Part shown: positions 1 through 12,877 of the stretch, piece by piece
Position numbering within the stretch: the first letter of the stretch is position 1
Layout of the letters: each line of letters opens with the position of its first letter
From: Pseudofabraea citricarpa
Taxonomy: Eukaryota; Ascomycota; Leotiomycetes; Helotiales; Dermateaceae
NCBI GenBank assembly: GCA_029641185.1
Contig: JAPWGK010000012.1
Span: 248,001-312,000 of the forward strand
DNA: 64,000 bases
Direction: 5' to 3'
Position numbers and translations under genes: made by a program
Notes under the pieces: generated by a model
Databases searched by the model: none
What the model was told of the DNA's origin: nothing
The model's input: the letters and a program-made list of their open reading frames with translations, nothing else

Positions 1-2690
1 CAGCCACTTCCACTCTCCCACTTATTACTTGTACTCTCTAACGCGCCGCGACTGCACTGCACTGCGCTGCACTGCATTGCATCTTCTCACCCTCACCCTC
101 ACCCTCACCCTCGCCCTCACCATCCAGGTCCGAGGCGACGAATCAACCCGGCTGCAATTCACCGAAATGGCTGTCATCCGAGCGAGTCCTTTGGTCTTCT
201 GCTGCTGTCATGCCATGTCATGGTCAGATAGGGAGAGAGAGAGAGGTACAGCAACAGATAGGCAGGCAGGCAGGCGAAAACGGCGATGCAGACGCAGACG
301 GAGACGGAGACGGATTGCTGCAACTGCAAGTGCATGGTCTGTCAGAGAACAATGCAGGTAATCGCACATTGCACATTGCACATCGCTCATCGCTCATTTA
401 ATTGCGCATCGCCCATCGCACATCATCTGGCCTCTGAACCAGGCTGCATGAGCACGAGCACAAGCACAAGCACAAGCAGAAGCAGAAGCAGAAACACAAG
501 CACGAGGACGAAGAAAGGTAGACGGACATCCCTCACGAAGCAGGGCATGGTTTTGGTTACATGCCGCTGCCGCTGCCGCTGCAGGCCGAGGTGCTTAGAT
601 GCTTAGATGCGCTACACACGCTACGCTACGCTCAGCTGCCGTGGTGTTCCCTTCCCATCTTCGTTCTTGCTTTCGCTCTCTCGCTGCAGGTGTTGCACAA
701 CTCGGAAGTATCTCCTTGGGGGCCTTTTTTTTTTGTTGTCTTTTGACTTTTAAACTTTGGTCTCGTCGTTGAAGGATTCCAATCACACATACCGATACAT
801 ACGTACATACATATACACGCGTGCATGCATGCATGGTTGGGCTTCAACGAGAGGAGAAGCCGGTTGTGCTGTTCTGTGCTGTACGGTAGTGGTGGTGGTG
901 GTACTCGGTGAGTGCAGCAGCAGCAACAAAAAAGACCGATACCGAGTCGGGACCGAGTCCGAAGTCAGTCAGTCAGTCAAGTCAGCAACGTGACGAGATG
1001 AAACAACAACAACAAAAAAACGGCCGATAATCTTGGCTGTATGGAAGTCTAAAATGCCTCTGGTGTGCCGTGCTTCGCTGTAGGTATGCCACGTTGAAGT
1101 GAAGAAAGCAAGCAAGCATACAGTAGCATGCATGCATAGCCGGCAGAGTAGGCCGCGGCTAATAACCAGTCCGTAGCTGACTGCGTAAAGATTGAACGAG
1201 CCTGTAGTAAGGTCTAGCCGTAAGCAAAAAAGAAGAAGGGCAAAAAAAGCTGTTGGTAGAATCTCCGAATGGAGAAAACAAAGAACAGAGAGCAGCTGCA
1301 GAGGAAGACCGATGGAGAAATCCCCCACTCCCACACCAACACAAAAAACGCCCAGATGGCCTCTCGACCTGCGGCCTCTGCCAAATCACATGACGCTCCG
1401 TCGGACGCATGCAAATGCAAAATGCAAAGCAAGGATCTAAATCCAACATGAAGAGGATGAAGAAAAAAGTGAGGGAATTGAGGCGGGCAGGCAGGCAGGC
1501 AAGCAGGCAGGTTTGTGGGGGTGGACAAATGGTCATTTGTCTGCTATCCAACATCCAACATCCAACAACCAAGACGAAGACGAAGACTAAGACTAAAAAC
1601 CAACCACCGAGACGACATGTCATCCATCCATCCATCCACAAAGAGATCAGACCAGACTGGACCAGACTGGACCATGTGTTCCAACACCTCTTTTTCTTTT
1701 CTCTTTTCGCCACCTCCTCTTCTTCTTTCTCGTACCGTATATGTGCTCATCCACCAAAGAGGTAAGTAATACTTTCATCTCCCTCCCTCTCTCTCTCTCT
1801 CATCTTTTTATCCAGTCCAATCTAGGACCTAGGTAGTAAAACACAAGACCAACCCCCAAACCAACCAACCAACACAACCCCCCCCCCCAAAAAAAGAAAG
1901 AAATCCAACAGAATGTCACGTCAAGAGGAGCGGGAGGAGATCCGCTCCCTGTCGTCATGCACGGAGCTCGATTGAAAGAGAGAGGGAGAAGGAGAGAAGG
2001 AAAGAACCAATCCAGCCCCTAAAGGCAAGCCTTGAACTTGAACTTGCTGTGCCTGTGCCTGTGATTTCCTACTTACATCTCTCTCTTTGGTTTGGTCTTT
2101 GGTTTGGTTTGCATGCCATGCCATAGATGGATGAATCAAGACGAAAGAGCGGGACGAGATCCGCTCCCTGCCTTATCTTACTTGCCTCACCTCGCCTTAC
2201 TGTACTATACCTTGGCCTTACCTTGCCTTGCCTTGCCTTACCTTGCCTTACATCAAATCAGATTAGTTAGTTAGTTAGTTAGTTATTGAGTTCTCCCTCT
2301 CTATCCCCCGCATATCCTACCTACCAACCTACCAACATACCAACATACCAACTAACCTACCAACCCCCATCCCCCCGTCCCCCTCTCTCTCTCTTGATGC
2401 CCAAGACATAAATCATACCATACCATGCCATGCCATAGCTGTACTCGAACTAGTCAGACAAGCCGGGATTCGTTATTTGGTTAGTTAGTTTGGTTTGGTT
2501 TTGCCAGCTAGGAAAGCAAAGCAAAGCAACTCGACGTACGTCTACGTCTACGTGTAAGTGTAAGTATATATGTTAGATCCTCTTGATTGGTCCTGATCCT
2601 AGTCTAGCCTGGTCTAGCTTATACCTTACATTATCGTCTCGACGGAATCCTAGCTTATTCGGCACTTAATTGATTCTCCTATTCTGTTTT

Positions 2691-2729
2691 GTTCTGTTCT
2701 GTTCTGTTCTGTTCTGTTCTGTTCTGTTC
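2691..2729. repeat. GTTCT pentanucleotide microsatellite
   Basis: Between seven and eight perfect tandem copies of GTTCT, ending in a degenerate GTTCA. It is one of several pentamer arrays in the left 3.5 kb. Confidence 0.95.
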
Positions 2730-2871
2730 AGAGTGAGGGAGTGAGAGAGAGATGGAGAGAGAGAGAGAAAGAGGGGTTGATGAAATCATTTATTTTTCAA
2801 TTGATTCAAGCGTGTTCGAAGATATATCCAAGTCCCAAGTCTCAAGTCTCAAATCTCAAGTGCCGTCCTCT

Positions 2872-2909
2872 CTTCTTCTTCTTCTTCTTCTTCTTCTTCT
2901 TCTTCTTCT
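2872..2909. repeat. CTT trinucleotide microsatellite
   Basis: About twelve tandem CTT triplets in a pyrimidine-rich tract. In one frame this would read as poly-Leu, but the flanks give no gene. Confidence 0.95.
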
Positions 2910-3097
2910 CTCCTGCTGCCACACACATCAATCAGTCGGCACTTGACACCCTCATACCTATAAGTACTCTCAACCACTGACACACACACCTCCACTCCTC
3001 CACACCTCCAGAAATCACTCTACCCAACCCAAGGAGATGATACATCCATTTCAAATTTTCAAATTTTTAGATTTCTTTTTGTGTGAACAAGCCCAAG

Positions 3098-3146
3098 TCA
3101 TATCATATCATATCATATCATATCATATCATATCATATCATATCAT
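3098..3146. repeat. TCATA pentanucleotide microsatellite
   Basis: About ten near-perfect tandem copies of TCATA. The flanks are AT-rich and no gene is seen. Confidence 0.95.
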
Positions 3147-3247
3147 CCGTATCATCCATCAGCCTATCCCATCTCGATTGACCCCTTTTTGTCTCATATA
3201 TCCAAACTCATATCCGTATCCGAATCCCTAACCCGTTCCTCGTACAA

Positions 3248-3322
3248 AGAGAGAGAGAGAGAGAGAGACTGAGAGAGAGACTGAGAGAGAGACTGAGAGA
3301 GAGACTGCGAGAGAGAGAGAGC
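3248..3322. repeat. GA-rich satellite with GAGACT period
   Basis: A purine tract of GA dinucleotides interrupted at regular spacing by CT, giving a higher-order unit of about 16 bases (GAGAGAGACTGAGAGA) repeated several times. Confidence 0.85.
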
Positions 3323-4006
3323 AAGCCATCATCCATCTTCTATACATGAGTAGTAAAAAAAAAATATGCTTGAGAGTATTATCATTAACCCATCTGTCAT
3401 CCGTAACGAACGAACGAGCGAGGTACCACTACAACTCACACGAGACCAAGACCATAAAAAAAAAAAAAAAAGTCCAATGTGCATGCGATGCGAGTCGGAA
3501 CCCCCAAGAGAATCCAACACAAGAGAATCCAACATGCCCCTCCGATAATGTGAGAATCAACTTTTTTTGCTTTTCCCCTTTCCATGCCACATGTGCCAGA
3601 ACCAACCTCTTGGCCGACAGAAACAAAAGAAGCTTGGCCCAAGTCCCCCCCCGTACGCCAGCTGTACCGTACTCTGACCCGACATGCGTTGCTTTGCATT
3701 AACGATTGCATTGAACTGCATCAACCATTGCATTTCATTACGTGAACCAAATTAACAAACCAGAGCGCAAGAGAAGAAAAAAAAACCACCCGAATATGAT
3801 AAATGTAAATGGGACAGACATAAGAGACAGAGCGATGAGAAGAGATAGATAGATAAATCAAACTCCTGTAGATGCCTGCTTGCTTGATCTCCTCCTCCTG
3901 TCCACGCATATAGACCTAGTATTTATATCTGTATTAATCATTCGTGTTATGGATGTGATAGGGCATGGGTTGATGGAAGCTGGGCGCGGGTGAGGGAGGG
4001 TCCTTT

Positions 4007-4029
4007 GTCTCGTTCATCACGAACGAGAC
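4007..4029. repeat. Perfect 9-bp inverted repeat (hairpin)
   Basis: GTCTCGTTC, a five-base spacer ATCAC, then GAACGAGAC: a perfect nine-base stem. It sits in non-coding sequence with no U-tract after it, so I do not call it a terminator. Confidence 0.8.
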
Positions 4030-6516
4030 ACGGAGGTATTGATGAGCTGGAGGCGAGTGGAGAGGAGTGGGGTTTTGTAAGAAAGAAGGAAGTCTAGAAT
4101 GAATATCGAGTCAGCCTATGTTCTTGCTTCTTCTTCGCGTCGTGGCGAGTAGACAAAAAGAAAAGTTCACTTACGCAAATTTTTCCAACTCCAACACATG
4201 CCTCCACTCCCTCTCCTTCTCCCAGATCCCAAACCCAATGCCCATGTGAATTTTTTCTTTTTTTGACTTTTTTGTTTTTTTCTTTCGGGCGGCGGGGCAC
4301 CAATGCTACCCACCGTCGCAGTTCTCACAAAACACATCTAACCGCTCCGTCTGGTCCTTGACCTTACATGGTTTTGAGCGTCCGGCACGCGCCGTCGCGC
4401 ATTGTACGAATTGTACTGTTCGGTGGCCACAGCCGTAGATGTATACCCAGTTGATACACATGTTTTTTTTTTGTCGAGTGGCGGGCGGTCCGGAAGTGGA
4501 GGGGGAGCGAAATGGAGGGGTTGTGGTTTAGGTGGGTGGTGAGTGGGTGCGGTCCGAGCTTCTTGCTTCGGCGAAGGGAAGATGGACTTTGGGTTTTTTT
4601 CGTCTTCGTGTCAAGAGGGGAAAAAAGCTAAAGTTTGGTTAGCTGACCTGTTGTCTCTTTCGGGCTTTATTTTAGAAGGTGAATAAAACTTACGGGTTAA
4701 GCTCTCGATTCAGTAGTTGCCGTCTGGATTTCGCTCTGCGACGAGACTGATGTCGGAGGTGTTCCAGGCCCGGGCCCCGCGAACGCTTGGTAACTTGGTG
4801 CTTGCTAATAGGGTAGCGTAGCGTAGCCAAATTTTTTATTTTTGGGCGATGGAGGGGCGAGCTTTAAAAGAGGAAGCTGGCTGGAGCTTGCTTGCTTGCT
4901 CTCTTGTTGACAAGAAGATTCCAAATTGACTTTGCCAGTAACAAGACTTGGGACTGAAACCGGATTTTTCTTCTCTCTGCCTGTCGGGACCGAGGCTTGT
5001 GGGATGCTGGGATTGTTGTGGTTTGGTATGGTATGGTATGCAGCGGTAGGTATGTATGTATGTCTGTATGTATGGGATGGGACGAAGAGGTAGGTGAGTG
5101 ACCAGACCCTAGTCGGTTGGGTTGGGTGGAGAGGTAGAGGCAGGTGAAGACTCGAGTGAGTAAGTGAATGAGGTAATGCGGAGGGTAATTGTCGGACAAA
5201 AAGATTCGAGTGAGGGGAGGGAGGTGGAGCAGCGGCAGCAATTGATGTCTCTTATAGAGGTCTTGCCTTTGTCTTGCTCGTCGCTCTTCGATTCTTGTCA
5301 CACCATTTCCGACAGGATGGTCGAGATTAGAAGGGCGGTCGTGTGTGTTTGGCTAAGGCGACCGGTGACTGGTGACGACGTTGCGTTTGACGGGTACTTG
5401 AAGTTGTTGGAAAGTGGAAGTGGAAGTGTGGAGCGTGTCAATTAATTTGGATGATGGGACGGAGTAGATGAGCGTGTGATGCCGCGGTGGTAGTCGTAAA
5501 AGTGGTTGTAGGAGAGGCGTGGTGTTTTATGGCCATGCAGTATTGTGAGGGCGAGCAAGAAAGTCGAATTGGAAAATGAGGCCGGTGCAGCAGATAAGTG
5601 TGATTTTGCAGCACAGGCAGGAGAGGAGAGGAGAGGATGGAAAGGGCAGGTTTGTTTGCTTGTGCCTTGTGTGTGCTTTTGCCGTCCGTGATGTTGTTGG
5701 TTGTGAGGACGGACGAGGGTGAGTGGTGAGGAGCTGGGATTGGATGTTTTGGACCCTGCCCTGGCCTGCTGCTGCTGCTGCTGCCGCTGCTGGTTCGCCG
5801 TTGCGTCTGCGTCTGCGTCTGCGTGTGTCTGCGTTGCCGTCGTTTGTCTCGGTCTTTCGGTTCGTTCGCGGTTGGTGGTGGTGGTGGTGGTGGTGGAGGT
5901 GGTAGTAGTAGCAGTAGCAGCAGTAGTAGTAGTTCGGAGGTGGTGGAGGTGGAGGTATGGTAGTGGTAGTGGTAGTGGTGATGATAGTGGTGGTGGTCGA
6001 TGCGGATGTGGATGAAATGGGGAATTTTACAACTGGGGGACGGGGAGGGAAGGAAGGAAGGAAGGTCGAGGGCAAGGCAAGGCAAGGCAAGGCAAGGCAA
6101 GCAAGGTGTGCGTGTCTGTGTGATCAAGTCGTGAGTCTTGAGCCCTTTATTAGAGAAAGGGAAAGATGAGATTTTCGAGTTGGAGCTTGCATCCAGGTGG
6201 GAAAAGTAAATTGTCGACCAGGGAGCTCCCAGCAAGGCCAGCAGCAAGCAGGACCCTTCCAAATCGACGCACAGCTCTGCACTGCACACACTGTACTTAA
6301 TTCCCCGGAGAGCAAGTGGTACGAGGGATGAGGGAGGGATGGGATGCGGAATGTGATCTGAACTGTGTGTGATGCGCCGTGCCCAATGCAAAATGAGTGC
6401 AATGCCAAAAGACGAGGAAAAAGCAATCAGGCCGTGGGATGGCTAAACGGCAGAAGAAAGATGGTAAAGCGGTTGCAATATAAGGGAAGCCAGACTTCAT
6501 TTCGTCGTTTATTCTC

Positions 6517-6540
6517 TTTTTTTTTTTTTTTTTTTTTTTT
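6517..6540. repeat. Poly-T tract of 24
   Basis: An uninterrupted run of 24 T. It could be the reverse-strand poly-A of an old retro-insertion, but I see no element body beside it. Confidence 0.9.
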
Positions 6541-9500
6541 CTTTCCGGGGCCTGTACTGTACGGTCAATCAATCAATCTCGTGCTGGGTGATAATATGAT
6601 ATGCTGACAAGGTTTTTCTTCTTTTTGGAGGGCCGGGGTGCGAGGTAGCCACTCCTTACCACAAGGCACACGCTGATGGGTTCACCTGTACATGGTCATG
6701 GACCAGGGCGTGGACACACCTCCGTCGAGGCTATTCGTCGATGCAGCATAGACGCCGCCGGACGAGACGGGGACGGGGACGGGGAAAGGAAGCAACAGGA
6801 AGAACAAAGCTTGGGGCCGGGAAGCAGATGCAGTGGGGAGCAGCAGAGCAGAGAGAGAAAGATCCACATGCAAGGCCGAATTTGCACAATCCAACAAACA
6901 GGTGTATGGATGGTGCTGTAGATGTATTCGTCGCTACGGTACGGTATGGAGCTGCGATGGTTGTCTATGCCTGGCTTTGGCTTTCTTTGGCTTTGGCTTT
7001 GCCTCTACTGTATCTCTCTACCTCTGCCTTCTGTCAGTCGCCGTCGGCTGTCCTCTTCTGGCCGTGGGCTGGCGAGCTCTCATCCCGTTTAGGCTTTCGC
7101 GTCTCTCAGATGCTCAATCGTCGCTCTCGCTGCAAGAGAAAGTGCGACAGTGGATCGAAAGGCAATCAATGGTCGGCATCCGATTCGAGGCAGCGGCTAG
7201 CGACCGTCACGGCTACTGACATGGCCTGTGTGCTCGCTGGAGTCGCTGGAGTCGCTGGACACGGGGGGGCCATGTGCCAGACTGGATTGCTCCCAGGGCA
7301 GACCTGGAGAGGCTGCTGTAGTGTACTGTAGTGTGTTGGCTCGGGGGGCTCGGGGGCTCGGGGAGGGGCTTTAAGTAGGGGGGTGAAGGACGGAGGGACT
7401 ACTGAGGGGCCTACAGGGCCTACAGGGCCTACAGGGCCTCGAGAGGGCCCTCTATTGTCCTGTACTGCACTGCACTGTACAGTTCAGTGCTATCAAATCA
7501 CCACCACCAGTTCCAACTGACTTTCTAGCAACCACTCCACCCACTGCCGTGTCAGCTGGAGCCGCCATATCACATAATTTCTATCTGATCGCTCTCGAAG
7601 ATCAGTCATGACGAGAAAGGGGATCCACCATCATCACTACCACCGCTACCTATCACTCACCACTACCACCACCACCACCACAACCAACTAGTTCTACTGT
7701 ACTGCCCACGCCAACGCCAACGCCTCCGCCCACGCTCATGCCCACGGACGGACTCTTGCTGCTGCCCACTCACCACCACTACACTACACTACACCACAAC
7801 CACTAACCACTAACCCCCAACCACCAACCACCAACCACTAACCTCTCACTATCAACTCCCCCCTCGGCAGACGATGATGATTCAAGGTTCCTCATCAGCC
7901 GTTGAGGCGCATGCCCTCCCAAGCATCCGTCAAACGGCTGGTCCTTCCATCGTGACTGGTCGCATCCGCGAGGCCTATCACAGAACGACAGCCGGCCTGC
8001 TTTCTCCGCCATGCTACCCTCTCTCTCTCACCTCTCCCTTGCGCATAATCAGGAATGGCACCATGGCCACCAGAAACAGATGCTCCAGCCTTCTTCAGCC
8101 TTCGGACTCCAAAGTGCATCCGTCTGCTTTCGGCGCCTGGGGGGCGTGCGAGGCGCGTTGGAAGTTGGAACGGGCAGGACGGGGACGGGCTGGCAGAACA
8201 GACAGGAGGATGCGTGTTGCGTGCCTGTGACAGAGGCCCCTGCCCGGGAGTTGGTTCTGGGCAGTGGGTTGTACGGTATCATGGCACTGTAAGTCGCCAT
8301 GTACTTTGATTTTATTTTATTTTTTTATGGCTGGTTTCCCACAACGGTCTTATCATATCGCCGGATCGTCATTCTCCTTCCGGACGATGCAACTCTCTCG
8401 CTATCCATCCATGTCTGCGCCGAGCAGTCCACAACCCACAACCCACAACCCACAACCCACAACTCACAACCCACAAACACACAGCCTACAGCCTCCAGCC
8501 AACAGCCAGCCAGCCCAGTTCAACCACTAGTCCTACTACGGGTCCACGGGACTGACAACATCAACCAGAATCCTCTCATCAGCCCGCCGCGGTGCAAAAG
8601 AAAAAAAACTACAGCTACATCTGCCGGCCAAGGGGGTCTGTCTCTTTGCCTGTCAGTCTTTGCTTGGCCCACAGACAGTTCGCATTCCAACGCGAAGCCT
8701 TACAGCACTGTTCTTCTGCTCGATAATCGAGACTCGACCTCCGCGACTCACCTGCGAAGTTCACACGGCACGCTTCATCAGGAAGCCGATTTCTTTCAGT
8801 CTCTGCTCCGGCCTTCCCTTCCCGGATGCCTACCCCACCACGGGTTGCTCCTCTCCACCACCATCATCCCTTCCCTTCCATGTGGTTGAGCGCCAGGGAT
8901 CAGCGCTGTCTCTGTCAGTCTGTAACGGCTTCAACCTTGCCCAACTCTCTCTGCCTCAGTGCCGCCGCCGAAAAGGGCATGTCTATATCCGATCCGTGTC
9001 CGTGTCGCGGTACGGATTTGTCAAGTTTCATGAGTATATTAATCTTTTGATTCATTACAGGTTTCTTGGTCGCTGCACTCTGCACGCCTATATTGCGTGC
9101 GTACAGCACGGTAGGACGAGAAAACCGTTGGGGCTTCTGCAAGGGACCCGACGTCGTCAGGCAGGTTGGAGTTGTGGCCCGGGGGTGACAGGCAGTCCGT
9201 CGCAATTTCGAGAGGGATGCAAGACTTCATGTCAGCTGCAGCTGCTCCTTCGACCCATGCCACCAACGGGAGCAGCCCTTGCGAGACATGATGTGATGGG
9301 GAAGGTCGAGAAAAAGGTTAACGACATGAAGGGTGGGTTGTTTACAAAGATGAAACATATCCACCGACGATCAAGAATCGATCGCATTTTTCGATAAGAA
9401 ATGTGAGCATCATGAAGCTGATGTGCACCAGGCCCTCTGCCTCCTGCAAGCCCATTGGACCCCGAATCGCTCGTAAGCGCCATTTTGGGTGGATGGATGA

Positions 9501-11975
9501 ACGGATGGATGGGGGATGGATGATGGTACGGTGACGGTACGCAGTACGAGCCTACGAGGAGAGAAGAAGAGAAGAGAAGATGCAAACCCCTGGCCAAAGC
9601 CAAATGACCTTGACCCTGTACACACGCGTCAAAGCCGTTGTGTTTGAGCAGAAGGAAACACAAACGGCAGCTTGCTTTGCCTCCATCCATCTGACAGGTC
9701 GTACATGTCCAGGGGGGCAGGCGGTAGAGTAGGGCTGCGTGACGTAGAGTGTTTATACGAGATGGATGGCAGATGGATGGGGAATCTGTCCATCCTCATC
9801 CTCCTCCAAACCGGTTTTCTTTTCTTTTTCCCATCCAACGGAGAGGTCATCATCATTCTAGGGTTCGCGGCTCAATCCTGCATTCCGTTCTTCCAAGGTC
9901 TGCAGAAAAGAAATCATCATGGTCGGGACTATGATGTTTGTCTAAGTAAACGTCGCCCGGAAGATGTTCCTGGCCGGTATCGAATCCTGCATACCCCCGG
10001 ATCATAGCATGCATCCCTCCTCTGCTTAGACTTGCCTTCCTGTACCTTCTTCTGGCTTTGTCACCTGTACGGCCAGAAATACACCGAGATTGATGGGGCG
10101 ACCAAGTACCAACGACACCGGAGGGCCTGCCCATGATCAAAACCAAAGTGACTCTGACATTTATCAAATGTATCTGACGCTCCGAATGAGGTGCAGACAC
10201 GGACGGTACTTGAGTGCGGTCTTGGCACCAAACGTCTGGCAAAACAAAACCAAACAGATCTTCCAGAAACCATTATCCTACCGGTACCCGTAGAATTTTT
10301 TTCTCTTATCCCCGGCGCAAATATTCTTCATGTCGCTGCTACAGTAGCCTCCTATACCGAGTTCAGCCCGAACGGCAGATGGCGGTTGAGATGTGAAATC
10401 ATGTCGACCGCAGTGCAGTGAAGTGAGTCCGTCCGTGCTGTGTGTGCGGTGCGGTGCGGTATATCACTTTGGTCATCTCGTCGGCCAAACTTGAAGGGCT
10501 CGCACACAAATCCTCTCATGCAACTCTGCTGCAAGTCGCGATAGCTACCGTACCTCCCGCCTAATTTACATTCGAGGCCTTCTCGAAATGGGTGGCCCCC
10601 CCCTTCACCGTGTAGTAGCTAGCATCGCAACAATACGCAGTACGAGTGAGTCCCCTCTGCACCGTCGCAAAGAATTGAGCACAACTAGGTTCATGTCATG
10701 CTCATGCTCATGCTCATGCTCCTTCGCCGGCATGGAGCCGAAGCTTGGATGGCCGATGTTGGGCTGGCACTAGGGACTGACTGGTCCGGATGATGATCAC
10801 GTGCGAGGGTGAGACCGGGTGATAGCTTCACCTTCACTCACCTTCGTCGGCCAGGACTATCAATCCTTGGGACTTGGACTTGGACTTCGGAGCTTAGGAG
10901 CTTGGGAGCTTTGGGTAGGAGAAATCCTTTCGAACCTGGAGCCTTCCCTCTTCTTCTTCCTCCTCCTCCTCCTCTTCCTCCTCTTTTGCTTCCATTGACT
11001 GACTCCCTCGACATGGTCTACCTACCGGTAGTCCTACAGCCTGGCCTCTACAGGCTTGCAAGCAGAAAGAAGCAGAATACCAAGAAGTGCTGAAACGAGC
11101 GAGCTTTGGGCCGTCGTTGTTCTGGACCTCGTTCACGGACACACCGGTAGCCTTCACTCCTCCAGCAGTTTGTCTCGATCAAAGCGAAAGTTCAGCAGCG
11201 AGCAATCAACACAACACGAGACGAGCCATAGCCATGTTCCGGTAAGAACTGCTTGCTCGACGCCGATACCTCCCGACGGAACATCACGAAGACGAAGACG
11301 AAGAGCCAACAGCCGAAACAAGACCTCGGCCAACTCTGCATCTTGCAAGGGCGAAAGGCAAAGGGGGCGTCATCTCGCTACCCTTTACCCCAGATTTGCG
11401 GAGTAGCGTATCCCCTCTGCTTGATTTGATGCTATTCTCGTGCGTGTCGTCTGTGTCCGAGAAGAAATCGGGGGAGGAAACAGCACCAAGACGTATGGTA
11501 TCGCATGATCGTCCTTTGTTAGCTTACAGTGCAGTGTTCTATTTGCGGCGGCTATTCAAGGCATTCCCTCGGGCCAATTCTTTGTGAGCTCGTTTCGTGG
11601 CATGGCTTTACCGGTGCTCCCGTATCCACCACCACCACAACTTGAGTCTTGACATGTGCTCTCGACGAGACAAAGATGGATGGGATGATGGGCGTCAAGA
11701 AGCACGAGAGGCGTGAGAAGAGGCTTTCCGGCTTTTCCTCTTCGCGTCACCGATTACTGGTCTATTGGGGTCGTGGACAAGCCACAAGCGTGCTTTTCTG
11801 CTCTGCTGTTCGTCTGGTCTTTTTTTATTTTGGTTGCTTGCGTGTTATCGCATCGTGGGGCTTTCCGTAACTCAGCAACCAGAACTTCCATTTCCCCATT
11901 GGGAAGTGTGGGCTCACCTCGAATTCTGATATCTCGCTCTTCCCCTCCTTTCTTTGACGCTGGTGTTTTTTGACA

Positions 11976-12601
11976 TGAAGATAAAAGCCCGCCCGTGGCT
12001 TCTTTGGATTTTTGATTTTTGATTTTCTGTTGAGCCTGAACTTTGTTTCCCTCTCCCTCTCCCTTCACACGTCTTGCATTCTCTTACTCCTTACTCCTTG
12101 CTCCCTAATCGCGATCTCATCTGGATCTTGCAGTACTTTCGAGTCATCAGGATCGAATCCGCTTAGCACGTGCATCGACGCTGCATTACCAAGCGCTCAA
12201 GCTCCAAACGTGAGTAAGGGACCTACAGGACCTCCATCCTTCCTCTCTATCGTCAAAGGACAGACAAGTGGATCAAACGCGATCTTCAAACACAAAAAGG
12301 AATACCCACAACTTGCAATCACAATCACACACCGACTCTTTGCCCTGCTCGGCGTGCGTGTGTGGGTGCCTCTCATCGATAAGGAACGAAAGGCGAAAGA
12401 CGACATCCCGCTTCAGGAAAAAGCAAAACACACCTCACGATAAATACCCCTCGATAACCCCTCCTTTTTTTCTCGTCTTCAACTCAAAACCTCAACAACC
12501 TCTCTCTCTCTCTCTCTCTCTTCTCAACTCTCGCCTTCTCCCACACGCAAACCATCTCTCTACTTCAGCTTCCAAAAATAAACAAAATAAATCCTCCTAA
12601 A
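11976..12601 (+). promoter_or_regulatory. Probable promoter/leader of the 91-aa gene
   Basis: An AGATAAAAGCCCG stretch near 11,980 resembles a TATA-type element, followed by CT-rich tracts typical of fungal leaders. Short upstream ORFs occur (for example 12,012-12,443), and a GTGAGT...CTTCAG pair could be a leader intron. The boundaries are inferred only. Confidence 0.35.
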
Positions 12602-12877
12602 ATGGCCGCCCAAACCTCATCCGACCTCTCGGCCGCTCAGCCTTCAAACTCCTTCTCCTTCCTCACCCTCGCCCCCACCACGTCGGCCACCTACCCCTCC
12701 ACCCAGGCCTCTTCCAACAGCAACTCCAGCGCCGTCAAGATCCGCCGCTCGTCGTCGTCGGCTTCGGCCGCCTCGGCCTCCTCGTCTGGCCTGCGCTTCC
12801 TCAAGCTCGGCCCCGTGCACTTTGGCGAGGGCGTTGATGGGGAGGGGGACTGGAGCGAGGTCTCGATCGCCGAGTAG
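12602..12877 (+). CDS. Small conserved-looking fungal protein, unknown function
   Basis: An ORF of 91 residues preceded by AT-rich leader with AAAATGG start context. The N-terminal two-thirds is Ser/Thr/Ala/Pro-rich and looks disordered; a basic patch KIRRSSSSAS follows; the C-terminus is ordered-looking, with LRFLKLGPVHFGEG and then GDWSEVSIAE. I have the impression of seeing this C-terminal block in short hypothetical proteins of other filamentous ascomycetes but know no function. Codon use (C/G at third positions, TCG and GCC runs) is clearly coding-like compared with the flanks. A possible leader intron runs from the GTGAGT at 12,210 to the CTTCAG near 12,570. No membrane segment or signal peptide is seen. 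Confidence 0.75.
   Translation: MAAQTSSDLSAAQPSNSFSFLTLAPTTSATYPSTQASSNSNSSAVKIRRSSSSASAASASSSGLRFLKLGPVHFGEGVDGEGDWSEVSIAE

Larger units (their letters stand above)
1..12601. other. Long low-complexity, gene-poor region
   Basis: I see no protein gene I can support in these 12.6 kb. Open frames are short or made of biased composition (runs of Arg, Ser, Pro, Leu or Cys produced by microsatellites), and none resembles a family I know. The DNA is full of simple repeats: CCCTCA, CTCTCT, GTTCT, CTT, TCATA, GAGACT, homopolymers and many short CCATC or CTTGC runs. Such a region ahead of a short ORF could contain the promoter and long untranslated leader of the gene at 12,602, but this is inference. 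RNA-seq would show whether any part is transcribed. Confidence 0.6.

Noticed and set aside
5438..6391. 317-codon ORF on the minus strand
   Set aside because: Composition is dominated by His, Ser, Thr, Pro and Leu runs from microsatellites; there is no domain and frames on the opposite strand are just as open.
7700..8520. CCACCAA/CCCACAA repeats as a CRISPR array
   Set aside because: The repeats are head-to-tail microsatellites without unique spacers of constant length; this is a eukaryotic genome.
8660..9397. 245-codon ORF on the plus strand
   Set aside because: No family features, no coding-like codon bias and no homology I recognise; it overlaps other equally open frames.
29..11406. Many ORFs of 60-320 codons in the left region
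   Set aside because: Their sequence is made by simple repeats (poly-Arg, Cys, Leu, Ser or His runs) or is scattered without family marks; they overlap on several frames and strands.
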